A DNA stretch of 64,000 bases from Anaerosalibacter sp. Marseille-P3206 (GTDB lineage Bacteria; Bacillota; Clostridia; Tissierellales; Sporanaerobacteraceae), in NCBI RefSeq assembly GCF_900155565.1, contig NZ_FUHM01000002.1, positions 930,001 to 994,000 of the forward strand, given 5' to 3'. The translations under genes were made by a program, and so were the position numbers. Of this stretch, positions 48,157-55,539 are shown piece by piece. Within the stretch, counting starts at the first letter, position 1, and the number at the start of each line of letters is the position of its first letter. A model generated the notes under the pieces. The model saw nothing but the letters and a program-made list of their open reading frames with translations. It was not told where the DNA came from and did not search any database.

Positions 48157-50251
48157 ATATAACCCTTCCTTCTTTTATTTTGTCAACAATACTTGTATTC
48201 CAATGTCTAGATGTTGCTTTTATAAATCCTTCACATGCTATCAAAATACCTGGTAGTATAAATAATATTACACCTGTACTTATCAATGCACCTCTTGCTA
48301 TCATTGCACTAATGGAACTTATAATTTGTATCTTTGATATAGCCGCTACTCCAATAGTTGCTCCAAAGAATGTAAATCCACTAGTAACAATTGATCTAGC
48401 TGATTCCTTAACTGAAATATGCATGGCTTCAAACTTGTCATGTCCATTTCTTATCTCTTCCCTAAATCTAGTAGTGAGAAGAATTGCATAGTCAACAGTT
48501 GCACCTAATTGTATAGAACCTATTATTATTGTTGATATAAATGGTATAGAATTTCCAGCATAGAAAGGTATAGACATATTTATAAATATTGCTAATTGAA
48601 TAACTGCTATCAACAACAATGGAATTGAGAAAGATGTAAATACTATACCCACTATTACAAATATTGCTAATATAGATATTAAGTTTACTTTCTTAAAGTC
48701 TGTATCTGTAATCTTTATTAAGTCTTTTGTCAAAACTCCTTCTCCTGTAATCAATGCTTTTTCGTCATATCCCTTAACAATCTTTTCTAACGCATCTATT
48801 TGTGCATTTTCTTCATCTGTAGCTGCCTTAAATCTTGAATTAATAAGTACTAATTTGTATCCTCCCTTTTGGAATTGATCTTTGATTTCTTGTGGTATAA
48901 AATTCTCTGGTATTGCAGGTCCTAAAAACTTTTCATAGCTTATAACTCTTTCAATTCCATCAAGTTTCTCTATTTTATCAACCATTTCTTTCATTTCGTG
49001 GTTTGGCGTACTATCTGAAACTAATATCATATGAGTAGTCATCATATTGTAATCATTTTTTAGCTTTCTAAAAGCTATTACTGAATCAATATCATCTGGC
49101 AATGACTCATCTATATTGTAATAAACTTCGTTGTGACTTTGACCATAAAATGCTGGTATGAATAATAGTATTCCTATAACAATAAATGCTTTATAATGTT
49201 TTGTAACTAAATTTGCTAAGCCATTAAATTCAGGTAATACTGTCTTATGACTAAATCTGTGAATCAACTTATCAAATACTAGCATTAATGCAGGCAATAT
49301 TGTTATTACAGAAAGTAATCCAAGCAATACACCTTTTGCCATTACAATTCCTATATCTCTTCCTATAGTCAATTCCATAGCACATATTGCAAGGAATCCA
49401 GCCACTGTAGTTAGTGAACTACCAAAGATTGAAGCTGCTGTTTTTTGTATTGCATTTGCCATAGCTTGATTTTTGTCATCATTCTTTTCACTCTCTTCAT
49501 TAAATCTATGGAGAAGGAATATTGAATAGTCCATTGTTACTCCTAACTGTAATACTGCTGCTAGTGACTCAGTTACATAAGAAATCTCTCCAAAGAAAAC
49601 ATTTGTTCCAAAGTTATATAATATTGCAAATCCCATACTAAAAAGTATTATAAAAGGAATAATTGTAGATTCTAGTGTAAGTATTAATACTAAGATTGCA
49701 AATACTATAGCCATCAATACATAAACTGGAGTTTGTCTATCAGCAATATCTATAGTATCCCTCATAGCAGAAGCTGTTCCAGCTAAAAAGCATTGTTTAT
49801 TTAATAAACTTCTTATACTAACTACTGCATCCTGAGTTATATCTGAAGATATTTCATTGCTAAAGTGAATCATCATCAAAGTGGAATCTTCCCTGTAAAA
49901 TGCATCCTTTAACTCATTTGGAAGTATTTCTTTTGGTATTCCAAAGTCCACAAAATCATTTATCCAAACTATCTTCTCAACACCTTCAACTGCTGCAATT
50001 TTGTCTTTTAATTTTGCAACATCTTTGTCTTGCATATTTTCAATGATTAAAAAGCTGGTTCCAGAGTTTTTATATACATCACTTAATATTTGTTGACCTT
50101 TTACTGAATCTAATTTCTCTGGCAAATAAGTCAATATATCATAATTAATTCTTGTTTTTGCCATTCCATACAGTGATGGCAAAATGAGAAGTGCTGCTAC
50201 AATTAAAACTAGCACTCGGTTTTTTGCTACAAAATAGCCAAATTTATTCAT
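48143..50251 (-). CDS. MMPL/RND-family exporter
   Basis: Membrane transporter of 702 residues with about 12 helices in two similar halves. Each half begins with one helix and a large extracytoplasmic domain, followed by five helices (visible repeats are VLQLGVTMDYSIFLLHRF and SIQLGATVDYAILLTTRF). The acidic residues in those VTMDY/ATVDY segments are the likely proton-relay sites. MMPL proteins export lipids or hydrophobic compounds; the substrate here is unknown. Upstream is a TetR regulator and downstream the heptad-repeat protein. Confidence 0.92.
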   Translation of the reverse strand: MNKFGYFVAKNRVLVLIVAALLILPSLYGMAKTRINYDILTYLPEKLDSVKGQQILSDVYKNSGTSFLIIENMQDKDVAKLKDKIAAVEGVEKIVWINDFVDFGIPKEILPNELKDAFYREDSTLMMIHFSNEISSDITQDAVVSIRSLLNKQCFLAGTASAMRDTIDIADRQTPVYVLMAIVFAILVLILTLESTIIPFIILFSMGFAILYNFGTNVFFGEISYVTESLAAVLQLGVTMDYSIFLLHRFNEESEKNDDKNQAMANAIQKTAASIFGSSLTTVAGFLAICAMELTIGRDIGIVMAKGVLLGLLSVITILPALMLVFDKLIHRFSHKTVLPEFNGLANLVTKHYKAFIVIGILLFIPAFYGQSHNEVYYNIDESLPDDIDSVIAFRKLKNDYNMMTTHMILVSDSTPNHEMKEMVDKIEKLDGIERVISYEKFLGPAIPENFIPQEIKDQFQKGGYKLVLINSRFKAATDEENAQIDALEKIVKGYDEKALITGEGVLTKDLIKITDTDFKKVNLISILAIFVIVGIVFTSFSIPLLLIAVIQLAIFINMSIPFYAGNSIPFISTIIIGSIQLGATVDYAILLTTRFREEIRNGHDKFEAMHISVKESARSIVTSGFTFFGATIGVAAISKIQIISSISAMIARGALISTGVILFILPGILIACEGFIKATSRHWNTSIVDKIKEGRVIYENK

Positions 50252-50262
50252 CTAATCATCTC

Positions 50263-50844
50263 CTATATCAATTTCTTAATTGTCTCAAATAATAATGGTT
50301 TCATTTCATCGATACTGGCAGGTTCATTTAATATTATAGAACTGTAGCAAACTGATCCTGTCAATTCTAAAATGATAAAAAGTAATTTCTCTGTCTCACC
50401 CTCCTCTAATCCCAAATCTTTAAGTCCCTCATCAAACATTGTGCGTATTTCATTTATTTCTTTATAGTCTTTTCTTGCCTTCTTAAAAACTCCCCAAGAA
50501 AGATTTTTATAAATTAACTTCAAAAGCAGTTTATTATTCTTTAAATACTCTATAATATAATCTATAAAGAAAAGCACTCGTTCTTCAAAATCAATAAATT
50601 CTTTTGTATTAGTCTCTCTTATAGCTTCACTTAACACTTGACTACTTTTATCTAAAATTATCTTATCTAATATGTCATACTTATCTTTAAAGTATAAGTA
50701 AAAAGTTCCCTTGGCTACTCCCGCTTTTTTTACAATATCGCTAATAGCTGTGTCGTGAATTCCCTTAGTAGTAAATAGTTCATAAGCTGCTAAGTAAAGA
50801 GAGTTTTCCTTTTGCTTCTTGTTTTTCTCTACCTTTGATACCAC
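50263..50844 (-). CDS. TetR-family regulator
   Basis: Repressor of 193 residues with a GTG start behind GGAGATG. The N-terminal helix-turn-helix (about 32-55, TAISDIVKKAGVAKGTFYLYFKDK) is canonical. The rest is helical and would form the ligand and dimer domain. It heads the operon with the exporter (11-base gap). Two matching palindromic operators cover its own promoter, so autoregulation and control of the exporter are strongly suggested. The inducer is unknown. Confidence 0.93.
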   Translation of the reverse strand: MVSKVEKNKKQKENSLYLAAYELFTTKGIHDTAISDIVKKAGVAKGTFYLYFKDKYDILDKIILDKSSQVLSEAIRETNTKEFIDFEERVLFFIDYIIEYLKNNKLLLKLIYKNLSWGVFKKARKDYKEINEIRTMFDEGLKDLGLEEGETEKLLFIILELTGSVCYSSIILNEPASIDEMKPLLFETIKKLI

Positions 50845-50867
50845 TAATTCATCTCCTCTCTAAAAAG

Positions 50868-50880
50868 TGACCATCGGTCA
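50868..50880. promoter_or_regulatory. TetR operator 2
   Basis: TGACCATCGGTCA, a palindrome around the centre base, 24 bases upstream of the tetR start and just after the predicted transcription start. Confidence 0.75.
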
Positions 50881-50889
50881 ACAATTTTT

Positions 50890-50918
50890 ATTATATTACT
50901 ATTATGACCATTGGTCAA
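50890..50918 (-). promoter_or_regulatory. promoter of the tetR-MMPL operon
   Basis: Minus-strand TTGACC (50913-50918), a 17-base spacer and TATAAT (50890-50895). The -35 hexamer lies inside operator 1. Confidence 0.75.
50905..50917. promoter_or_regulatory. TetR operator 1
   Basis: TGACCATTGGTCA, 37 bases from the second copy, overlapping the -35 element. Confidence 0.78.
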
Positions 50919-50956
50919 CTTTTTTAAACAATTATTTAGTTAACTTTTTGTAATAA

Positions 50957-50989
50957 ATAAAAAAGGCCTTAGATTTATCTAAGGTCTTT
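50957..50989 (-). terminator. terminator of the GDT1-family gene
   Basis: AAAGGCCTTAGAT/ATCTAAGGTCTTT stem with a two-base loop and a T-rich minus-strand tail. Confidence 0.85.
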
Positions 50990-50992
50990 CAC

Positions 50993-51649
50993 TTATTTTT
51001 TATTAATGAGTTTTATTAAAAAAATTAAAATCACAATTGATAAAATAACAAAATATAAAACTATGTTAATAGTAGTTAAATACCTTGCTGGCAATGTTTG
51101 AAATAACTTAATAGTACCAAATGTTATAAATACAGTTGCAGAAGCTATTTTTACAGCTATCTCAGGTATCTTTTTACATATTTTACACCCTACAAATATT
51201 CCTATTCCACTTACAGCCACCATTCCTAATGTTGTTCCCAAAAGTATAAAAAATGGAAACTCCCCTTCAGTAGATAGTGTCATAGCTGTAAGTTGAGTTT
51301 TATCTCCTAATTCTCCAATAAAAAATGCTAATGCTACAGTAAATATAGGACCAAAGTTTTTCTTTTTTTTACTTTCTTCTTTGTCCTCTTCATCAACTAA
51401 TGCCAATACTCCAAATGCTACAAATAATAGTCCAGCAATTATTTGTATAAGATTTAGGGGGATTATTTTTGATATGTATCTTCCCAATACTATAGCTATA
51501 CCATGATTTAAAAACACCCCTAATGCTACTCCAATTAGCACTTCAATAGCACTAAATTGAGTTGCAAAAGTCATAGCTAAAATTTGAGTTTTATCACCCA
51601 TTTCAGCAGCAAATATGAGAAGAAAGCTTCTCAATAGTTCATTTAACAA
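50993..51649 (-). CDS. TMEM165/GDT1 (UPF0016) family exporter, probably Mn2+
   Basis: Membrane protein of 218 residues with about six helices in two inverted halves. Each half carries the family motif: EMGDKTQ at 16-22 and ELGDKTQ at 113-119. A Lys/Glu-rich cytoplasmic loop joins the halves (about 86-98). The start is TTG at 51649 behind GGAGG. Family members move Mn2+ or Ca2+ against protons. A Mn2+-type riboswitch directly upstream supports Mn2+ export here. Confidence 0.9.
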   Translation of the reverse strand: MLNELLRSFLLIFAAEMGDKTQILAMTFATQFSAIEVLIGVALGVFLNHGIAIVLGRYISKIIPLNLIQIIAGLLFVAFGVLALVDEEDKEESKKKKNFGPIFTVALAFFIGELGDKTQLTAMTLSTEGEFPFFILLGTTLGMVAVSGIGIFVGCKICKKIPEIAVKIASATVFITFGTIKLFQTLPARYLTTINIVLYFVILSIVILIFLIKLINKK

Positions 51650-51679
51650 TTCTTTTCCTCCTTTTTGTATTATTAAACA

Positions 51680-51820
51680 AAAAAGACTTTTAGTTTAATA
51701 GTATTATATCCTATTAAACTAAAAGTCTCGCTCCTCTTTTTAAACAAGAGTAAATAGGACCAGGTATTTCTACCAGTATGTTGACCCTATTTGCATAGTT
51801 GCAGCTACTCCCTTTTAGAA
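51680..51820 (-). promoter_or_regulatory. yybP-ykoY type Mn2+ riboswitch with terminator
   Basis: On the minus strand the aptamer starts with AAAGGGAGTAGC (near 51810) and closes with GAGGAGCGAGAC (near 51730), the two conserved sides of this class; a hairpin stem lies between them. An 18-base terminator stem follows (AGACTTTTAGTTTAATAG at 51684-51701 with its complement at 51711-51728) and a T run. The GCGAGAC side overlaps the terminator, so Mn2+ binding would prevent termination and switch on the exporter. Confidence 0.88.
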
Positions 51821-51878
51821 TTATATTCTTTTATCATATTGATTATACTATATATATCATTTATTTACAAGAGTTATG

Positions 51879-51932
51879 CTTTCTCATCCTTTCACTGTTA
51901 ATAGCCATAATCTTTTTGTTTATATAATCATA
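51879..51932. repeat. 54-bp direct repeat, left copy
   Basis: Matches 53837-53890 at 52 of 54 positions. Read on the minus strand it encodes the end of the cysteine-rich protein (YDYINKKIMAINSERMRK) but then reads on into HNSCK and a stop. No gene body precedes it. It marks one edge of the small cassette. Confidence 0.9.
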
Positions 51933-51950
51933 TTAAATATATCTTCTAGC

Positions 51951-52505
51951 TTATTTCAACTTATCTAAATTTTTAAGGACATCATAAACTCTTTTATCAT
52001 TTCTATAATCTCCATGAGTATCATTGTTAATTATCTGAATTGTATAGGTATTATGACTATTTTTATTTTGTTTATAGAACAATTCAGACCAGTCTATTGT
52101 TGGTACTGAAGGTGCTATTGCAGATGAAGCAAATGACCATGATACTCCCATATAAATTCTTTCTCCATTTACTACTACAATGAAAGGTTTATGAGATAAT
52201 GATAAATGATTTTTTCTTAATTCATCTATATATTTATTAGACTTTATCAATAATTTGTGTTCAGTCCAATCATACGAAACTAAATCTTTATCAGTAAATA
52301 TTGCCTCATCTTCTAACAATAAAGTATCCAAAAAACAATTCTGAATATCAGTTATTTCATTTAATACTTTATAAATTGCAAACTCATTAGAATTATTTTC
52401 TATCAATGCACTATTTAATTGTTTCCCTTTAATATTTGAGATGCTCAGAAAAATAATTAGTAGAAATACAAATACAATACTAACGAATGCAAATACCTTT
52501 TTCAT
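51951..52505 (-). CDS. membrane-anchored protein of unknown function
   Basis: Protein of 184 residues with one N-terminal helix (about 4-22) and an extracellular remainder. The core has SYDW (77-80), PFIVVVNGERIYMG (107-120) and SWSFASS (122-128). I recall this arrangement from uncharacterised secreted proteins in Firmicutes; I cannot name the family. ATG follows AAAGGAG at a rather long 11 bases. It is the last gene of the direct-repeat-bounded cassette, on the same strand as the cobalamin operon. Confidence 0.72.
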   Translation of the reverse strand: MKKVFAFVSIVFVFLLIIFLSISNIKGKQLNSALIENNSNEFAIYKVLNEITDIQNCFLDTLLLEDEAIFTDKDLVSYDWTEHKLLIKSNKYIDELRKNHLSLSHKPFIVVVNGERIYMGVSWSFASSAIAPSVPTIDWSELFYKQNKNSHNTYTIQIINNDTHGDYRNDKRVYDVLKNLDKLK

Positions 52506-52580
52506 AGCAAACAGATCTCCTTTATTAACCTAGTTTTTACATATACAATTATATCAGTTATTTAATTAAAATTTAATTTA

Positions 52581-52811
52581 CTAGTTTTTCTGTACACTTT
52601 CAACTAATTTACGCAATCCATTAAATCTACTTTTATTATTTTCTATCCATTCTTTATCTAATAAATCTAAATCTTCTAACATTATCTCGTTATTTAACCA
52701 CTTATTATCTTTTACTAAATAATTAATTTTTAAAGGAACTGCTAAAGTTTTAATTGAGAAAATAGTAAAAAATATTACTATTGTTGAAATAACAATTAAA
52801 AATTTTTTCAA
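52581..52811 (-). CDS. small secreted or membrane protein, unknown
   Basis: A 76-residue product from a TTG start at 52811 behind GGGGAGG. It has a hydrophobic N-terminal segment (about 4-24) that could be a signal peptide ending near LAVPL, then a charged helical tail rich in Asp, Glu, Lys and Asn. No family is recognised. Its place 23 bases after the DUF7689-like gene, with a good ribosome site, supports a real gene that may act with its neighbours. Confidence 0.6.
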   Translation of the reverse strand: MKKFLIVISTIVIFFTIFSIKTLAVPLKINYLVKDNKWLNNEIMLEDLDLLDKEWIENNKSRFNGLRKLVESVQKN

Positions 52812-52833
52812 ATATAATCATCCTCCCCATGAT

Positions 52834-53319
52834 TTATTTTTTATACATACTTCTCATTCTTCCATATTCACCATATGGATAGAACGGATCCAAATCATCA
52901 TTTCGTATTAATTCTAATTTACCCCATTTAGAAATAATATTATCTACTGCTGTTCTTTTCGCAATATGGCAAACCTTACTTCGATCATCTGGATAATCAT
53001 ACGTTATTAAGTCAGGATATGAACCTTGATATACTTCATATCCAAAATAGCCTAAATATTCAGTCATTTGATCATCCGTTGGATTAGCTCCCCCCCATGG
53101 CCAATCCCAAGTAGGAGGATGACCTCCAGGTTCATCCAAAGCATATCCTAAACAATTATAACTAAAATCCCATGGGCCAACGACATACCAATTACATCCA
53201 TCTTTAGTTACCCAATCATAATAACTTTTTTCTCTATACAGCCCTTCAACAGTACTTCCAAAATTAAAACTCGTTAAGATAATCACAAAAACTAAAATAC
53301 TAATAATACTTTTTTTCAT
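52834..53319 (-). CDS. secreted DUF7689-like Cys/His protein
   Basis: ATG at 53319 behind GAGGTGAG gives 161 residues. A signal peptide (about 1-25) precedes a compact domain with NCLGYALDEP (Cys56), a Trp/Pro-rich WDWPWGG run (71-77), a GYEV strand, CHIAKR (His118) and SKWG (130-133). This order resembles the DUF7689 family, in which an invariant Cys near the start and a His before an SKxG motif suggest a papain-like fold. Enzymatic activity is speculation. It is the first gene of the cassette. Confidence 0.7.
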   Translation of the reverse strand: MKKSIISILVFVIILTSFNFGSTVEGLYREKSYYDWVTKDGCNWYVVGPWDFSYNCLGYALDEPGGHPPTWDWPWGGANPTDDQMTEYLGYFGYEVYQGSYPDLITYDYPDDRSKVCHIAKRTAVDNIISKWGKLELIRNDDLDPFYPYGEYGRMRSMYKK

Positions 53320-53363
53320 AACTCTCACCTCATCTAATTAAGAATATTAATAAATAATAGTTT

Positions 53364-53396
53364 CATTTATTTTTTTCTGTACTAATATAAATCATA
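53364..53396 (-). other. ten-codon open frame with a perfect ribosome site
   Basis: ATG 53396 opens a ten-codon frame (MIYISTEKNK) ending in TGA. It is preceded by AAGGAGGTG at eight bases, one of the best Shine-Dalgarno matches nearby, and lies 44 bases before the DUF7689-like gene. It may be a leader peptide, a micro-protein or the remains of a longer gene. The rest of 53397-53833 holds a doubtful 63-codon frame, AT-rich sequence, the cobalamin operon terminator and a weak Fur-like stretch at 53679-53696. Confidence 0.3.
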
Positions 53397-53774
53397 TATA
53401 ACACCTCCTTATCAACCTTGGCATTGTTAAAACGGTAACCTAATTTTAAACTCTGACCTGTTTTTTATAATTTTATAAAAGTAACTTGTCCATCTAGTTT
53501 TTAATGTAATTAATTCATCTAAGTGTTCATAATTACTCTTATTAAAAAATACTATTTGATATATTTTATCCATTATATTAATAATATGCCATATAACTTG
53601 CACTGTCAAATTTTTCAAACAATGATATTCATGGTTTTACTGTTAAATATGTCGAATTAAGTGAAATAATAAATCTTATAAAATCATTATCATTAAATAC
53701 ACATTTGAAAACACCTAACAACATACATTGTTTTTTACTTTAGATATGCAAAGCATAAAATTACATCCGTTTTT

Positions 53775-53815
53775 CAATAAAAAACTATGCTACTTCATTA
53801 TTTAGCATAGTTTTT
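53775..53815 (-). terminator. terminator of the cobalamin operon
   Basis: AAAACTATGCT (53781-53791) pairs with AGCATAGTTTT (53804-53814); a T run follows on the minus strand. It lies 19 bases after the cysteine-rich gene and inside the repeat-bounded unit. Confidence 0.85.
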
Positions 53816-53833
53816 ACACTTTAATATTTAAAA

Positions 53834-54088
53834 CTACTTTCTCATCCTTTCACTGTTTATAGCCATAATCTTATTGTTTATATAATCATAGCCATTTGGC
53901 GAGTGTGGTATTAGACAATTAGTGCAATCCTTAATACCTTGGTTGTTAATATAATTTCCACCACAATCTTCTAAGAAATATAATGGACAATAACAAAACA
54001 TACAATTAAAATCCTCTTCATTTTTTACCTTATGACATGGGAAATATTTACAGGCAGTATTTCTATAAAACCTATATGAGTTTTCCAT
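53834..54088 (-). CDS. cysteine-rich small metal-binding protein of the cobalamin operon
   Basis: Protein of 84 residues (ATG 54088 behind GAGGAG) that matches the cysteine-rich small domain family often found beside cobalamin genes. Eight cysteines are at 13, 18, 29, 32, 34, 42, 55 and 58, with His19 and His62, enough for two zinc or iron-sulphur sites. It overlaps the 3' end of cbiJ by 17 bases, so it is translated with the operon. Its biochemical role is unknown. The last 18 codons are duplicated about 1.96 kb away. Confidence 0.85.
   Translation of the reverse strand: MENSYRFYRNTACKYFPCHKVKNEEDFNCMFCYCPLYFLEDCGGNYINNQGIKDCTNCLIPHSPNGYDYINNKIMAINSERMRK
53837..53890. repeat. 54-bp direct repeat, right copy (inside the cysteine-rich gene)
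   Basis: Covers codons 67-84 of the cysteine-rich gene and stops just before its stop codon. The repeat period is 1958 bp relative to 51879. Of the two differences one is synonymous and the other changes Asn to Lys. Confidence 0.9.
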
Positions 54089-54821
54089 CAAAATTCTCCT
54101 CTCTTATTATATTTTCAATGACATCTAAGTCATCAATACCCTCACACATTTCTCTTCCAATGACAATAGCTGTTATACCTAATTCTACACAAGCTCTAAT
54201 TTTTTCTTCAGTTCCTCCACCCTTACCGCTATCTTTCATGACTACATAATTTGACTTATATTCACTAAACATTGCTTTATTTAATTTATAAGAAAAAGGA
54301 CCTAATACTGCAACAATATCTTTCATTTTAACATTATTTTTTTTACATTCCTCTATACTATCTAGAGCAGGAAGAACTCTATAAATATATCTATTTTCTC
54401 CTCTAATCTTTTCAAAATCTACTATGTTTTTAGACCCTGTGGTAAAAAACACAGTTCCTTTAATATTCTTTAAATACTCTATACACTCTTCTAAACTATC
54501 TAAATATACTGCATCTGATGATATTTTTGACTTCGCCCTTTCATATCTAATATATCTTATATTTTTTATTTTGGATACTTCTTTTGCATTTGCACTTACA
54601 ATTTTGGCATAAGGATGAGTCAAATCAACTATAAGACTAATTTTATGTTCTTCAACAAAATGAAGCATCTCAACCTTGTTCATTCTCCCAACTATCATTC
54701 TATCAGATTTTATAAATTCTCTACTTCCTTCAGTAGCACTAGTTACTACAAAATCATCTATATCATCTAGTCTAGTTACAAGTTTCCTTGCCTCACTAGT
54801 TCCACCTATTATCCATATCAA
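54072..54821 (-). CDS. cbiJ: cobalt-precorrin-6A reductase
   Basis: NAD(P)H-dependent reduction of the macrocycle in anaerobic cobalamin synthesis. The 249 residues begin with the dinucleotide loop IIGGTSEARKL (4-14) and include the VDLTHPYA motif near 65-72, characteristic of CobK/CbiJ. The start is TTG at 54821, overlapping the cbiH stop by four bases (TTGA). Confidence 0.94.
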   Translation of the reverse strand: MIWIIGGTSEARKLVTRLDDIDDFVVTSATEGSREFIKSDRMIVGRMNKVEMLHFVEEHKISLIVDLTHPYAKIVSANAKEVSKIKNIRYIRYERAKSKISSDAVYLDSLEECIEYLKNIKGTVFFTTGSKNIVDFEKIRGENRYIYRVLPALDSIEECKKNNVKMKDIVAVLGPFSYKLNKAMFSEYKSNYVVMKDSGKGGGTEEKIRACVELGITAIVIGREMCEGIDDLDVIENIIREENFDGKLI

Positions 54822-55537
54822 AGGTCATACCCCCTAGGAGTTATCATCTTGCCTTCCTTTGTGTATGTTTTACTATTTCCAACTATCAAAACGCAACACA
54901 TATCTATAACATCATAGTCTATTTTTTCTAATGTAGTAATATGTTTTTCCATACCATCTCTGCCTGAATTCTTTACTATACCAACAGGGGTGTTTGGAGA
55001 TTTGTACTTTAGCATGATACTTATAGCTTTTTTAAGATGATCTACTCTAGTTTTGCTCTTTGGATTGTATATAGTTATCACAAAATCACCTTCTGAAGCA
55101 CATTCTATTCTCTTTTCTATTACTTCCCAAGGCGTCATAAGATCACTTAAACTTATTGAACAATAATCATGCATAATAGGAGATCCTAATTCACTAGCTG
55201 CTGAAAATGATGCTGTCACACCTGGCACTATTTCTACTTCTATATCATCTGCCATTTCAAGTATAGGGCCAGCCATACCATATAGCCCAGCATCCCCAGT
55301 ACTAACTATAGCTGTATTTTTGCCTTCCCTAACCTTGTTTACAGCAAATTTACATCTTTCTATTTCCCCTCTCATTCCTGTAGAATACAATTCCTTACCA
55401 TCTTTCAAATCACCTAAATATTCTATATAGGGAGTATATCCTACTATCACATCACAACATCTCAACACTTCTACAGCCTTTAAAGTCATATTCTCCATAC
55501 CACCTGGCCCTATTCCTACTACATATAATTTCGCCAT
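54818..55537 (-). CDS. cbiH: cobalt-factor III (precorrin-3B) C17-methyltransferase
   Basis: SAM-dependent methylation at C17 with ring contraction. ATG at 55537 behind AAAGGAGG gives 239 residues; a 14-codon extension would overlap cbiG. The family motifs are GIGPGG (8-13) and STGDAGLYGMAG (79-90), followed by a DFVITIYNPKSK segment. It is two bases after cbiG and coupled to cbiJ by a four-base overlap. Confidence 0.95.
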   Translation of the reverse strand: MAKLYVVGIGPGGMENMTLKAVEVLRCCDVIVGYTPYIEYLGDLKDGKELYSTGMRGEIERCKFAVNKVREGKNTAIVSTGDAGLYGMAGPILEMADDIEVEIVPGVTASFSAASELGSPIMHDYCSISLSDLMTPWEVIEKRIECASEGDFVITIYNPKSKTRVDHLKKAISIMLKYKSPNTPVGIVKNSGRDGMEKHITTLEKIDYDVIDMCCVLIVGNSKTYTKEGKMITPRGYDL

Positions 55538-55539
55538 CT

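Noticed and set aside
53427-53618. 63-codon minus-strand frame between the cobalamin operon and the cassette
   Set aside because: TTG start without a ribosome site, no recognisable domain, and it lies in an AT-rich gap. It may be gene debris but cannot be supported.
53679-53696. Fur-box-like AAAATCATTATCATTAAA
   Set aside because: Only one half of the 7-1-7 pattern is good, and AT-rich sequence gives such matches by chance.
51933-53832. Terminal inverted repeats TTAAATAT/ATATTTAA just inside the direct repeats
   Set aside because: Eight AT-only bases are not significant in this composition.
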